Positions 1-7,843 of a stretch of 47,535 bases of DNA are shown in pieces. Source of the stretch: CAYLSO01 sp964386525 (lineage in GTDB: Bacteria; Eisenbacteria; RBG-16-71-46; DASYSL01). Both the position numbers and the translations under genes were made by a program. The notes beneath the pieces were generated by a model. The model saw nothing but the letters and a program-made list of their open reading frames with translations, was not told the DNA's origin and did not search any database. The stretch is from positions 1 to 47,535 of the forward strand of contig CAYLSO010000258.1 in assembly GCA_964386525.1 (NCBI GenBank). Direction: 5' to 3'. The first letter of the stretch is position 1; every line of letters starts with the position of its first letter.

Positions 1-793
1 CGAAGCGCGGCAGGCGCTCCGCGAGACGAGCCACATCCTCGGCGGGCGGACCACCCTTGTGGCGGAAGCCGCCGAGGAGCAGCACCACCGGACAGCGGAT
101 CTCGGGTAGACGGACGCCGAGCGATTCCGGCTCGGGGGCGCGGCCCATGGCGGAGAAGGCGCGCAGCGCGGCACCGGGATCGCGCTCGACGCCGGCGAAG
201 TAGCTGTCGACGACGGCTTCGGTCACCCAGGCCGGATCCGCGGACACCGAGCGCAGATGCTTCGCGAACTTGCCCTTGATCCACCCGCTGCCGGCGATCA
301 GCCGCATCCACCTCGCGACCTTCATGGCGCGGCGAAAGCCGGGGGTGGCGGCGGACTCGGCGGGCCCGCCTTCGATCGACACCACGCCCCGCACCAGCCC
401 TGGGTGGCGGTACGCCAGGCGTAGTGCCACGGCGCCACCGATGCCGTGGCCGACCACGAGCGCGTCGCGAACGCCGCGCCGCTCGAGCTCCGTGGCCACG
501 CGGTCGGCCTGGGCGACGAGCGAGTAGTCGGCGCGCTCCGGCCGCGGCGAGAAACCCACGCCGAGTGGCTCGACGATGAGCGTGCGGTAGCCGGCGGCGT
601 GCAGCCCGGAGACCACATGGCGGAAGCCGAAGGCGCAGCCGCTGAGGCTGGGGATGAGCACGACGCCCGGTCCGCTCCCTGAGTCGAAGCAGGAGAGCGT
701 CTCCGGCGGCGGCGGCGCTGCAGCGCCTCTGGCCGGCGCTCCGGCGATTCCCCCCAGCGCCAGGGCCACGAGCAGAAGCATCTTCGCCCACAT
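1..793 (-). CDS. Alpha/beta hydrolase fold protein, exported, C-terminus cut by window edge
   Basis: The reverse strand reads 264 codons of an alpha/beta hydrolase that runs off the window at position 1. The start is ATG at 793, preceded by GGGGAGG at good spacing. Residues 1-26 look like a signal peptide (MWAKMLLLVALALGG then an Ala-rich stretch). A strand-turn typical of the oxyanion region follows (VVLIPSLSG), then the nucleophile-elbow position reads GHGIGG around residue 115-120. Active members carry Ser in the middle (GHSxGG); here residue 117 is Gly, so it may be inactive or use another mechanism. The late segment PVVLLLGGFRHKGG matches the strand before the usual acid residue. The catalytic His would lie beyond the window. 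Fold assignment is good; substrate is unknown. Confidence 0.75.
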   Translation of the reverse strand, partial: MWAKMLLLVALALGGIAGAPARGAAAPPPPETLSCFDSGSGPGVVLIPSLSGCAFGFRHVVSGLHAAGYRTLIVEPLGVGFSPRPERADYSLVAQADRVATELERRGVRDALVVGHGIGGAVALRLAYRHPGLVRGVVSIEGGPAESAATPGFRRAMKVARWMRLIAGSGWIKGKFAKHLRSVSADPAWVTEAVVDSYFAGVERDPGAALRAFSAMGRAPEPESLGVRLPEIRCPVVLLLGGFRHKGGPPAEDVARLAERLPRF

Positions 794-1011
794 GGGCGCC
801 TCCCCCTCCGCGATGCCCGCACCGGCCAGGCTCCCGTTCCCCGCCCGGCGGGGCCGGCCAGTGCTCGCTTCGCCCGCACGCGATCCCCGGGCCAGGGCGT
901 GGCGCGGGCGCTGAGCCGAGGGAGGGTCGGAGGGCTGCGCCGAAGGGAACGGGGAGGCGGACGGCGCCCCGGCGTTCGCTACCGCCGCGGATCGAGCCGG
1001 TGAGAGCACCG

Positions 1012-1039
1012 AGGCCCCGGGGCGGTGACCCCGGGGCCT
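1012..1039 (-). terminator. Perfect GC hairpin after the tetraheme cytochrome gene
   Basis: An 11-bp perfect inverted repeat (AGGCCCCGGGG / CCCCGGGGCCT, six-base loop) lies about 80 bases past the stop of the 1122-2084 gene. There is no T-run after it, so it is either a weak or factor-assisted terminator, or a 3' stabilising stem. The rest of 794-1121 shows no gene; it holds the upstream region of the hydrolase. Confidence 0.45.
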
Positions 1040-1121
1040 GCGGGCTGCTGCGTGGACGGTGCCGCCGCCGCGGGCTCGCGGACCCGCCGCGGTCTCGCGG
1101 TCCCGCCGCGATCTCACGGTC

Positions 1122-2084
1122 CTACTCCGTCACCACCGCTTTCGCCGTGACCACGGCTCCGCCCTGGATCAGCCGCACGAGGTACACCCCGGCGCGCAGC
1201 GCGCGCCCGGGCGCGAACTCCACCGAGTGGCGTCCGGCTCCCAGCGCACCCACGTCCTGACGCGCCACGCGGCGGCCGGTCACGTCCATCAGATCGAGCG
1301 TCGCCGGCCGGGCGGACGGCAGGGTGAAAGCCACCCGCACGGCGCCGCGCGACGGATTGGGCTGCACGCCCTCGAGCGTCAGCCCGAGCTTGGCAGCGGG
1401 CCCGTCCTCGACACCCACCTGGCAGTCCGTGTCGGTGGCGTCGTAGACCAGGTCCCCGTCGTTGTCCAGACCGCGGGTCGGGGCTACAAGACTCTCGGAG
1501 CCGTTCCCGTTGCAGGGGTCGGTAGGCTTGTTCGGGTGCGCCGCATCGGGGGTGAAGTAGTACAGCGGCTTCACCGTCTCCGGAGCGGTCGTGAAGTTGG
1601 CCGGGTTGGAATCCGTGTGGCAGCTCACGCACTGCGTGACGCCGGCGCGATAGTGATGCTGCCGCAGCCCGACCGCCTTGACCGCGCCACCCGCCGCCGG
1701 CTCCGCCCGCCCGTGGCAGCCGTTGCAGCTGATCGCCGCGAAGCCGGTCCCGCCGTCGGAACTGGCGAGCAGCACCGGAAAGCGCTGCGCTCCGTGGCAG
1801 ACGTTGCAGTCGCCGCCCAGCATGTCGGTGCGGTGGCCGTTGTGCAGGCTGGTGCCGCCCGCCCACGCCACGTCGTCGGAGTTCGACACGTAGCCGCTGG
1901 CCCGGAAGTCCCCGTGGCAGGCCGCGCAGTTGTCCGCCTGGTTCGTCGAGTACTGCTCGTAGGCGGCCGCCGGCGTCCAGAGGTAGCCGCCGATCGCCAC
2001 GGCGGCCAGCACGACCAGCGTGACTGCAGCCGCGGTCACGGTCAGCCCTGGGACGATTCTCTCCTTGTTGCAGATGCGCTCCAT
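1122..2084 (-). CDS. Exported tetraheme c-type cytochrome with C-terminal FlgD-like sorting module
   Basis: This 320-residue protein starts at ATG 2084 and has a membrane-spanning signal/anchor at residues 13-35. Four CxxCH heme sites follow: C53-H57, C93-H97, C120-H124 and C152-H156, with further His (HNGH, RQHHYR) that could be distal ligands. A short acidic DNDGD..YD..D.DC stretch near 207-221 resembles a calcium-binding loop. Residues about 239-320 form an FlgD-like Ig module (PNPSRGAVRVAF, DVTGRRVA, GVYLVRL), the type used as a C-terminal sorting domain in FCB-group bacteria. The first 221 residues are about 84% identical by eye to the gene at 5348-6064, which has a different C-terminus. 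The role is probably extracytoplasmic electron transfer; the redox partner is unknown. Confidence 0.9.
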   Translation of the reverse strand: MERICNKERIVPGLTVTAAAVTLVVLAAVAIGGYLWTPAAAYEQYSTNQADNCAACHGDFRASGYVSNSDDVAWAGGTSLHNGHRTDMLGGDCNVCHGAQRFPVLLASSDGGTGFAAISCNGCHGRAEPAAGGAVKAVGLRQHHYRAGVTQCVSCHTDSNPANFTTAPETVKPLYYFTPDAAHPNKPTDPCNGNGSESLVAPTRGLDNDGDLVYDATDTDCQVGVEDGPAAKLGLTLEGVQPNPSRGAVRVAFTLPSARPATLDLMDVTGRRVARQDVGALGAGRHSVEFAPGRALRAGVYLVRLIQGGAVVTAKAVVTE

Positions 2085-2238
2085 CGTCACCCTCTTCGCT
2101 GTCTGGGTTGGTCCCCGAGGGCGGCCGGCGGCCTCGACTGCCCAGCTTCCCGCCCGCATTGCCCGGGCGGCGTCACATCCCGGCTTTCGCGGTGCCCGGC
2201 CCCGTTGGGAGGGGCGCGGCCCACGAAAGACCAAGAAC
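2085..2238 (-). promoter_or_regulatory. Long structured leader of the tetraheme cytochrome gene
   Basis: About 150 bases lie between the predicted transcription start and the ATG. The minus-strand RNA can fold into several stems, including CCGCCCG/CGGGCGG with a seven-base loop and GCCCC/GGGGC. The GAAA-containing stretch loosely recalls GEMM (cyclic dinucleotide) riboswitches, which control multiheme cytochromes in Geobacter, but the conserved core is not there. No firm class can be assigned. Confidence 0.25.
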
Positions 2239-2268
2239 AGGATAAGGTCCGCAGCCGCGTCACCGCAA
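2239..2268 (-). promoter_or_regulatory. Candidate sigma-70-type promoter for the tetraheme cytochrome
   Basis: On the minus strand TTGCGG (2263-2268) and TATCCT (2239-2244) are separated by 18 bases. The -10 box lies in a locally AT-richer stretch between two genes. Assigned by eye only. Confidence 0.35.
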
Positions 2269-2317
2269 GGAGTGCCGGAGGGCGATCGGCACGATCCCCC
2301 CCGAGCCAGCGCCCGCG

Positions 2318-3166
2318 TCAGCTCCGCGTCCGCCGCACCCGCGGCCGCCCCGCGCCCTCGGCACTGCGCCCGCCGCTCCCGCTGCGAGCCCGCGGCCGCT
2401 GACTGACGATCCCGGTCACCACGTACGTCCCGCTGCGCTCGTCCTTGCGCAGCGTGACCACGCCGGACTCCTGCGCGTCCTCCAGCAGCTCGCTGAAGCT
2501 GCCGTAGCCCAGCGCGGCCTCGCTGAACGCGGGCCGCTTGCGCTTCATGGTGTCCTTGACCAGGGAGGCCTGGATGAGCTCGAAGTTCTCGCGCTGCAGG
2601 GCCCGCACGGTGTCGACCAGCAGGCGGAACGGCTCGTCCTTGCCGCGCGCCGGCGCGGCGTCGGTCTTGGGCGGCTCGGCGCCGCGCTCGAGGTCCTCGT
2701 AGTAGATGAACTCGTCGCAGCCGTTGGCCAAGAGCGGCAAAGTGGAGGCCTTCATGCCGAGGCCGATGACGTGCTTGCCGTTCTCCTTGAGCTTGGCCAC
2801 CAGCGGGGAGAAGTCGCTGTCGCCGGAGACGATCACGAAGGTGTCGATGTGCGCCTTGCTCCAGCTCAGGTCCATGGCGTCCACCACCAGCCGGATGTCG
2901 GCCGAGTTCTTGCCGGTGGTGGCGCGGCGCGGGATCTCGATCAGCTCGATGCCGTTCTCGTGCAGGCCCTCGGTGTGGCTGCGGAAACGGCCCCAGTCGG
3001 CGTAGGCCACCTTGGCGATGACCTTGCCCTTCTCGAGCAGCCGGTCGAGGACGCGCCGCACCTCGAAGGGAGCGCTGGCGTCGCGCAGGCCCATGGCGAT
3101 GTTCTCGAAGTCGATGAACACGGCGATCTGCAGCTGCGGGCCGGCGGTCGGGGGCGAAGCGGGCAT
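2318..3166 (-). CDS. NYN-domain (LabA/DUF88-type) protein with C-terminal OST-HTH-like domain
   Basis: This 282-residue soluble protein has an N-terminal NYN (PIN-like nuclease) domain at about 10-150. The acidic metal-site motifs are visible: VFIDFEN near the start, SADIRLVVDAMD in the middle and SGDSDFSPLV later. A linker rich in charged residues leads to a winged-helix OST-HTH/LOTUS-like segment at about 180-255 (LLVDTVRALQRE, LVKDTMKRKRPAFSE, TYVVTG), an RNA-binding fold often paired with NYN. The tail is basic (RPRARSGSGGRS) and fits nucleic-acid binding. The ATG at 3166 is chosen because GGAGGT lies seven bases upstream; a GTG three codons earlier overlaps that Shine-Dalgarno. Probable role is metal-dependent RNA cleavage or RNA quality control; the target is unknown. 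Confidence 0.85.
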   Translation of the reverse strand: MPASPPTAGPQLQIAVFIDFENIAMGLRDASAPFEVRRVLDRLLEKGKVIAKVAYADWGRFRSHTEGLHENGIELIEIPRRATTGKNSADIRLVVDAMDLSWSKAHIDTFVIVSGDSDFSPLVAKLKENGKHVIGLGMKASTLPLLANGCDEFIYYEDLERGAEPPKTDAAPARGKDEPFRLLVDTVRALQRENFELIQASLVKDTMKRKRPAFSEAALGYGSFSELLEDAQESGVVTLRKDERSGTYVVTGIVSQRPRARSGSGGRSAEGAGRPRVRRTRS

Positions 3167-3369
3167 GGGGCGCACCTCCAGGAGCGGGGGGACGACGGCG
3201 ACCGGTGCATCTTAGGAGCCGCCCGGCCGCAGGTCCACCCCCACCTGCGCGTCCGCCGCCGCCCGGCCGCCCCTTGCCCCCGGTGCTAGAATGCAGCCCG
3301 GTCGCATCCCCCGCGCGCCCGCGCCGCGACGGATCCGCGGCGCCCCTCGTCCACCCACGGGAGCACGCC

Positions 3370-5262
3370 ATGAAAGCCGCCCGCCTCGCCGTCCGGTCCC
3401 TGGTCGTCTCGGCCCTGGCGCTGTCGCTCGCCGCCGGCTTCACCGCCGGCGCGGAGCGCGCCACCATCGACGACAAGTACAAGTGGAAGGTCACCGACGT
3501 CTATCCGTCCGACGAGGCCTGGCGGGCGGCCAAGGACGAACTCGCCAAGCGCATCCCCGAACTGGCCAAGTTCCAGGGCCGCCTCGGCGAATCGGCCGCC
3601 ACGCTCTACGACGCCTTCGCGGCGCGCAGCGAAGCGGACCGCCGGCTGGCGCGCCTGCAGGTCTACGCCTCGATGCGGGCCGACGAGGACACGCGCAGCC
3701 AGTCGTACATGGCCATGCAGCAGGAGATCGAGAAGCTCGGGGTGGACTACGGCGCCGCCACCGCCTACCTGCGGCCCGAGGTCCTGGCCCTGGGCCAGGA
3801 GAAGGTCAAGGCGTTCGTCGCCGCCGAAGCGCGCCTGGCGCCCTACGCCATCGTGCTCGACGAGATCGTGCGCTGGGCCCCGCACACGCTGAGCCCGGCC
3901 GAGGAGCAGATCGTCGCCAAGACCGACGACCTGGCCGGCGCCGGCGGTTCGATCCGCGGCGTCTTCAGCAACGCCGAGCTGCCCTTTCCCACGGTCACCC
4001 TCTCCACCGGCGACTCGCTGCGCCTCGACCCCGCCACCTTCGGCCGCTGCCGGGCGCTGCCCGAGCGCGAGGACCGGCTCAAGGTCTTCCGCGCCTACTT
4101 CAGCACCTACAAGCAGTACGAGGGCACATACGGCACGATGCTCAACGCGCACGTCAAGAGCCACGTATTCGAGAAGGAGGTGCGCAGGTTCGACAGCTGC
4201 CTGGCGTCGGCGCTGTTCGCCAGCAACATCCCGACCCCGGTCTACTCGCAGTTGCTGCGGGACGTGCACGCCAACCTGCCGACCCTGCACCGCTACCTCA
4301 AGCTGCGCCAGAAGATGATGGGCCTCGACGAGCTGCGCTACGAGGACCTCTACGCGCCCATCGTCAAGAAGGTGGACCTCAAGTTCACCCCCGAGGAGAC
4401 CCAGGAGCTGGTGGTGGCCGCGGTCGCGCCGCTGGGGCCGGACTACGCCGCCACGCTGCGGCGGGCGTTCGCCGAGCGTTGGATCGACTGGATGCCGTCC
4501 ACCGGCAAGCGCTCCGGGGCGTACAGCACCGGCATCTACGACGTGCACCCGTATCAGCTGCTCAACTTCACCGGCCTCTACGACGACGTCTCGACGGTGG
4601 CCCACGAGGGCGGGCACGGCATGCACTCGTACTCCTCGAGCCAGGGGCAGCCCTACCCGACCTGGCGCTATCGCACCTTCGTGGCCGAGGTGGCCTCGAC
4701 CCTCAACGAGGCGCTGCTGCAGGACTACATGCTGCAGCGGACCAAGGAACTCGACACGCGGCTGTTCCTGCTCGGCAGCCGACTCGAGGACCTGCGCCAG
4801 ACGCTCTTCCGCCAGGTGCTCTTCGCGGAGTTCGAGCTCAAAGCCCACGAGCTGGTGGAGCGCGGCGAGCCGCTCACCGGCGAGAAGCTCACGCAGCTCT
4901 ACCTGGGGCTCTTGAAGGACTACTACGGGGACGCGGCCGGGGTCTGCAAGGTGGACGACCTGTACGGCGTCGAGTGGGCGCTGGTCCCCCACTTCTACCG
5001 GGAGTTCTACGTCTACCAGTACGCCACCAGCATCGTGGCCTCCGCGTCCCTGGCCGACGGCATCCTGGCGGAGGCCAAGGCCACGAAGGGCAAGGCGCCG
5101 CGCCGCGATGCGTACCTCAAGCTGCTCGCCGCCGGCGGCTCGAAGTACCCCATCGACCTGCTCAAGGATGCGGGCGTGGACATGACCACCTCGGCCCCGT
5201 TCGCCGCCGCCATGGCCGCGATGAACCGAGTGATGGACGAGATGGAGGAGCTGCTGCGGTAG
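3370..5262 (+). CDS. pepF: Secreted/periplasmic oligoendopeptidase F, M3 metallopeptidase
   Basis: The 630-residue protein has a signal peptide at about 1-28 (MKAARLAVRSLVVSALALS) and then a PepF N-terminal helical region (DVYPSDEAW, DEDTRSQ). The zinc site is HEGGH at residues 412-416, with the third ligand Glu near residue 440 in AEVASTLNE; both are as in the M3 family. The ATG at 3370 is used because the signal peptide begins there and GGGAG precedes it. Most PepF enzymes are cytosolic, so the signal peptide suggests that this copy trims oligopeptides outside the cytoplasm. It is divergent from the NYN gene; nothing specific was recognised in the 203-base gap. A strong hairpin follows the stop. 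Confidence 0.93.
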   Translation: MKAARLAVRSLVVSALALSLAAGFTAGAERATIDDKYKWKVTDVYPSDEAWRAAKDELAKRIPELAKFQGRLGESAATLYDAFAARSEADRRLARLQVYASMRADEDTRSQSYMAMQQEIEKLGVDYGAATAYLRPEVLALGQEKVKAFVAAEARLAPYAIVLDEIVRWAPHTLSPAEEQIVAKTDDLAGAGGSIRGVFSNAELPFPTVTLSTGDSLRLDPATFGRCRALPEREDRLKVFRAYFSTYKQYEGTYGTMLNAHVKSHVFEKEVRRFDSCLASALFASNIPTPVYSQLLRDVHANLPTLHRYLKLRQKMMGLDELRYEDLYAPIVKKVDLKFTPEETQELVVAAVAPLGPDYAATLRRAFAERWIDWMPSTGKRSGAYSTGIYDVHPYQLLNFTGLYDDVSTVAHEGGHGMHSYSSSQGQPYPTWRYRTFVAEVASTLNEALLQDYMLQRTKELDTRLFLLGSRLEDLRQTLFRQVLFAEFELKAHELVERGEPLTGEKLTQLYLGLLKDYYGDAAGVCKVDDLYGVEWALVPHFYREFYVYQYATSIVASASLADGILAEAKATKGKAPRRDAYLKLLAAGGSKYPIDLLKDAGVDMTTSAPFAAAMAAMNRVMDEMEELLR

Positions 5263-5291
5263 GGCGTCGGTCGCGGCGGCGCGATAGGCTG

Positions 5292-5318
5292 GCGGCGGGC
5301 GGTGACTCCGCCTGCCGC
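5292..5318. terminator. Hairpin between convergent pepF and tetraheme cytochrome genes
   Basis: GCGGCGGGCGG (5292-5302) pairs with CCGCCTGCCGC (5308-5318) with one G-U and a five-base loop. It lies between the pepF stop and the stop of the cytochrome gene on the opposite strand, so it may serve both. There is only a weak T stretch. Confidence 0.5.
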
Positions 5319-5347
5319 TTCGCAGTACAGCCCGCGGCGCGCGCCGC

Positions 5348-6064
5348 TTACCGGTGCGTCGCCTTCAGCTTGCCCCAGGTGGTGATCAAGGTCGGCACCG
5401 CGCAGTCGGCGTCGCTGCCGTCGTAGGTCGTGTCGCCGTCGTTATCGAGGCCCAGCGGCCCGGCCACCAGACTCTCCGCACCGTTCCCGTTGCAGGGATC
5501 CGTGGGCTTGTTGGGATGCGCCGCGTCCGGCGTGAAGTAGTACAGCGGCTTCACCGTCTCCGGGGCCACCGCGAAGCCCGCGGGATTCGCGTCCGAGTGG
5601 CAGTTGACGCACGCCGTCACCCCGGAGCGGTAGTGGTGCTGGCGCAGCCCGGTGCCCTTCACCGCGCCGCCGGCCGCAGGCTCGGCGCGCCCGTGGCAAC
5701 CGAGGCAGCTGATCGCCGCAAAGCCGGTCCCACCGACCGAGCTCTTCAACAGCACCGGGAAACGGGAGGCCGCGCTGTGGCAGACGTTGCAGTCACCGCT
5801 CAGCATGCTCGTCCGGTGCCCGTTGTGCAGGCTGGTGCCGCCCGTCCAGGCGACGCCGTCGGCGTTCGAGACGTAGCCGCTGGCCCGGAAGTCCCCGTGG
5901 CAGGCCGCGCAGTTGTCCGCCTGGTTCGTCGAGTACTGCTCGTAGGCTCCGGCCAGCCGGATGCTTCCCGCGGCGACGGCCAGAACGACGATCCCTGCCG
6001 CACCCAACGCCGTGGCGACCATCCCCCGCCGCGCACCGGCGGCGTGCCCGTATCGATCCCGCAT
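5348..6064 (-). CDS. Exported tetraheme c-type cytochrome ending in a TTWGxLKATxR peptide
   Basis: This 238-residue paralogue of the 1122-2084 cytochrome starts at ATG 6064 behind AGGAGG. A hydrophobic signal/anchor spans about 15-39. Heme sites are C52-H56, C92-H96, C120-H124 and C152-H156. The body from AYEQYST to the DNDGD loop is almost unchanged from the paralogue, with roughly 150 of 182 aligned residues identical by eye. After residue 221 the proteins diverge completely. Instead of the FlgD module this one has only a short linker and ends TLITTWGKLKATHR. The same terminal pattern ends the unrelated secreted protein at 33319-33927, so it may be an alternative C-terminal signal. Likely role: extracytoplasmic electron transfer. 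Confidence 0.88.
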   Translation of the reverse strand: MRDRYGHAAGARRGMVATALGAAGIVVLAVAAGSIRLAGAYEQYSTNQADNCAACHGDFRASGYVSNADGVAWTGGTSLHNGHRTSMLSGDCNVCHSAASRFPVLLKSSVGGTGFAAISCLGCHGRAEPAAGGAVKGTGLRQHHYRSGVTACVNCHSDANPAGFAVAPETVKPLYYFTPDAAHPNKPTDPCNGNGAESLVAGPLGLDNDGDTTYDGSDADCAVPTLITTWGKLKATHR

Positions 6065-6585
6065 GCGAATCCTCCTGAGTGGAACGCTGAGGGAACCGGG
6101 GTTCCCTCTCCTAAGGCCGGCCTGCGCCGGCACCTCTTCCCCCGCGGCCACGCCAGGAAGTGAGATACCGGTTTACCCCCAGACAGATCCGCCGAGTTCC
6201 CTGTAAACGCTGTAAATCAATGGGTTCGGTGGATCGGCCGACGGTTGGGGCATAGCGAGAAGCGAGCCGCCGCCCGGCTGGGTCCGGTGGATTGATGTTT
6301 AGTACTGGTAATCCGTCATATGACCGCAATCACATAGACCCCGCCGAAGGCCTCCTGTGGCCCCGGCCACCCGCCCGGCGGCGCCAGCCTCCCCCCGCCC
6401 GCCCACTGCATACTGAGGCGTCGGCCGTGCACGATCCGGCCCGGCACGCCCTCCCGACCCGCCCGCTGGGAGCGCTGGGTCCAATCGCGTATGCTGCCGC
6501 GGACTTTGCCGGCGGCCGGCCACGACCCGCGACGCCGCCGGCCCGGAAGGACCCGATCGCCCACGCCCAGCCGGAGGAGCCGCTC
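6065..6585. other. 521-base divergent intergenic region with structured leader, direct repeat and AT-rich island
   Basis: No convincing gene is present. Near the cytochrome start, a stem GAGGGAAC/GTTCCCTC (6089-6108) and a second GC stem (about 6116-6131) would form in the minus-strand leader. CTGTAAA occurs twice, nine bases apart (6201-6207 and 6210-6216), and looks like a possible operator. An AT-rich island at about 6290-6345 contains the palindrome GTCATATGAC (6315-6324) and could hold promoters for one or both divergent genes. No -35/-10 pair there is good enough to call. Confidence 0.4.
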
Positions 6586-7758
6586 ATGCAGCACCTGCTG
6601 ACCGAGGACCAGAGGAGCATCCGCGACCTGGCGCGCACCATCGCCGAGGAGAAGGTGAAGCCCGTGCGGGCGAGGTACGACGAGGAGAACATCTTCCCCC
6701 ACGACATCGTCGCGGAGCTCGCCAAGGTCGACCTCTTCCGCGTCTTCGTTCCCGTCGCCTATGACGGGCTGCTCGAGGAAGGCTACGGCATCACCAACAT
6801 GTGCCTGGTGACCGAGGAGATCTCCAAGGCCTGCGCCGGCATCGCCCTGGCCTTCGCCGGCACGGCCCTGGGGGCCTTCCCCATCCTCCTGTTCGGCTCC
6901 GAGGAGCAGAAGAAGCAGTATCTGCCCGTGCTCGCCTCGGGCAAGAAGCTCGCCGCCTTCGGCCTCACCGAGCCCATGGCCGGCTCCGACGCCGGGGCGC
7001 TGCGCACCACCGCGCGGCGCGACGGCGACGAGTACGTCCTGAACGGCACCAAGGTGTTCATCACCAACGGCGGCGAGGCGGACATCTACACCACGGTCGC
7101 CCTCACCTCGCCGGAGAAGGGCGCCCGCGGCGCCACCTGCTTCCTCGTCGAGAAAGGCACACCCGGCTTCTCCTTCGGCAAGAAGGAGAAGAAGATGGGC
7201 ATCCACGCCAGCGTCACCAGCGAGCTGATCTTCGAGGACGCGCGCGTGCCGGCCAGGAACGTCCTCGGCCGCGAGGGCCTGGGCTTCATCGTCGCCATGA
7301 AGACCTTCGACATCTCGCGGCCGGGCGTGGCGGCCCAGGCCCTGGGCATCGCCGAGGGGGCCCTCGAGGAGACGCTCAAGTACGCCCACCAGCGCCGCCA
7401 GTTCGGCCAGAGCGTCGTGAACTTCCAGGGGATCCAGTGGATGCTGGCCGACATGGCCATCCAGATCGAGGCGGCGCGCTCGCTGATCTACGGCCTCGCC
7501 AACCGCATCGACTCCGGCGACACCAAGGACATCGCCCACCTGTCGGCGATGTGCAAGGTCTTCGCCTCCGACACGGCGATGAAGGTGACCACCGACGCGG
7601 TGCAGATCTTCGGCGGCTACGGCTACATGGCCGACTACCCGGTCGAGAAGATGATGCGCGACGCCAAGATCACGCAGATCTACGAGGGCACCAACCAGAT
7701 CCAGCGCAACGTCATCGGCTCGCACCTGGCCAAGGAGGCGGCCCGGCTGGCGCAGTAG
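6586..7758 (+). CDS. Acyl-CoA dehydrogenase
   Basis: This FAD enzyme (390 residues, normal length for the family) takes two hydrogens from acyl-CoA to give enoyl-CoA and passes the electrons on to ETF. Family signatures are GLTEPMAGSDAGAL with the following NGTKVFITNGG, the RRQFGQ stretch, and the C-terminal IFGGYGY...YEGTNQIQRN. The catalytic base is Glu367 in YEGTNQ, the position used by short/medium-chain enzymes. The ATG at 6586 has GGAGGAG just upstream; an open frame continues far upstream but does not look coding. The gene stands alone and faces fabI across a terminator. Exact chain-length preference cannot be read from the sequence; butyryl-CoA-type enzymes are the closest in pattern. 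Confidence 0.93.
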   Translation: MQHLLTEDQRSIRDLARTIAEEKVKPVRARYDEENIFPHDIVAELAKVDLFRVFVPVAYDGLLEEGYGITNMCLVTEEISKACAGIALAFAGTALGAFPILLFGSEEQKKQYLPVLASGKKLAAFGLTEPMAGSDAGALRTTARRDGDEYVLNGTKVFITNGGEADIYTTVALTSPEKGARGATCFLVEKGTPGFSFGKKEKKMGIHASVTSELIFEDARVPARNVLGREGLGFIVAMKTFDISRPGVAAQALGIAEGALEETLKYAHQRRQFGQSVVNFQGIQWMLADMAIQIEAARSLIYGLANRIDSGDTKDIAHLSAMCKVFASDTAMKVTTDAVQIFGGYGYMADYPVEKMMRDAKITQIYEGTNQIQRNVIGSHLAKEAARLAQ

Positions 7759-7786
7759 CGGCGGCGGAACCAGGGCGGACGCAGCG

Positions 7787-7813
7787 CGGCGCGACCCGCA
7801 ACGGGCCGCGCCG
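7787..7813. terminator. Shared hairpin between convergent acyl-CoA dehydrogenase and fabI
   Basis: CGGCGCG (7787-7793) pairs with CGCGCCG (7807-7813), and inside it CCCG pairs with CGGG around a three-base loop, with one mismatch. On the plus strand it is followed within a few bases by TGTTT. It can end transcription from either side. Confidence 0.55.
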
Positions 7814-7843
7814 CCGGTGTTTCCGCGGCTCCTTAGGCCCGCC

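Noticed and set aside
2085..2238. Calling a GEMM (cyclic dinucleotide) riboswitch in the cytochrome leader
   Set aside because: The GAAA-loop stem is present, but the invariant receptor sequences of GEMM-I and GEMM-II cannot be aligned by eye.
1122..3494. A 790-codon minus-strand frame joining the NYN region and the cytochrome
   Set aside because: Only its last 320 codons are the cytochrome. The rest is the wrong frame of the NYN gene and of the intergenic region.
6065..6150. Cobalamin riboswitch in the second cytochrome leader
   Set aside because: AGGTGCC and an AGGGAA-like stretch resemble its 5' part, but the B12 box and the rest of the core are missing.
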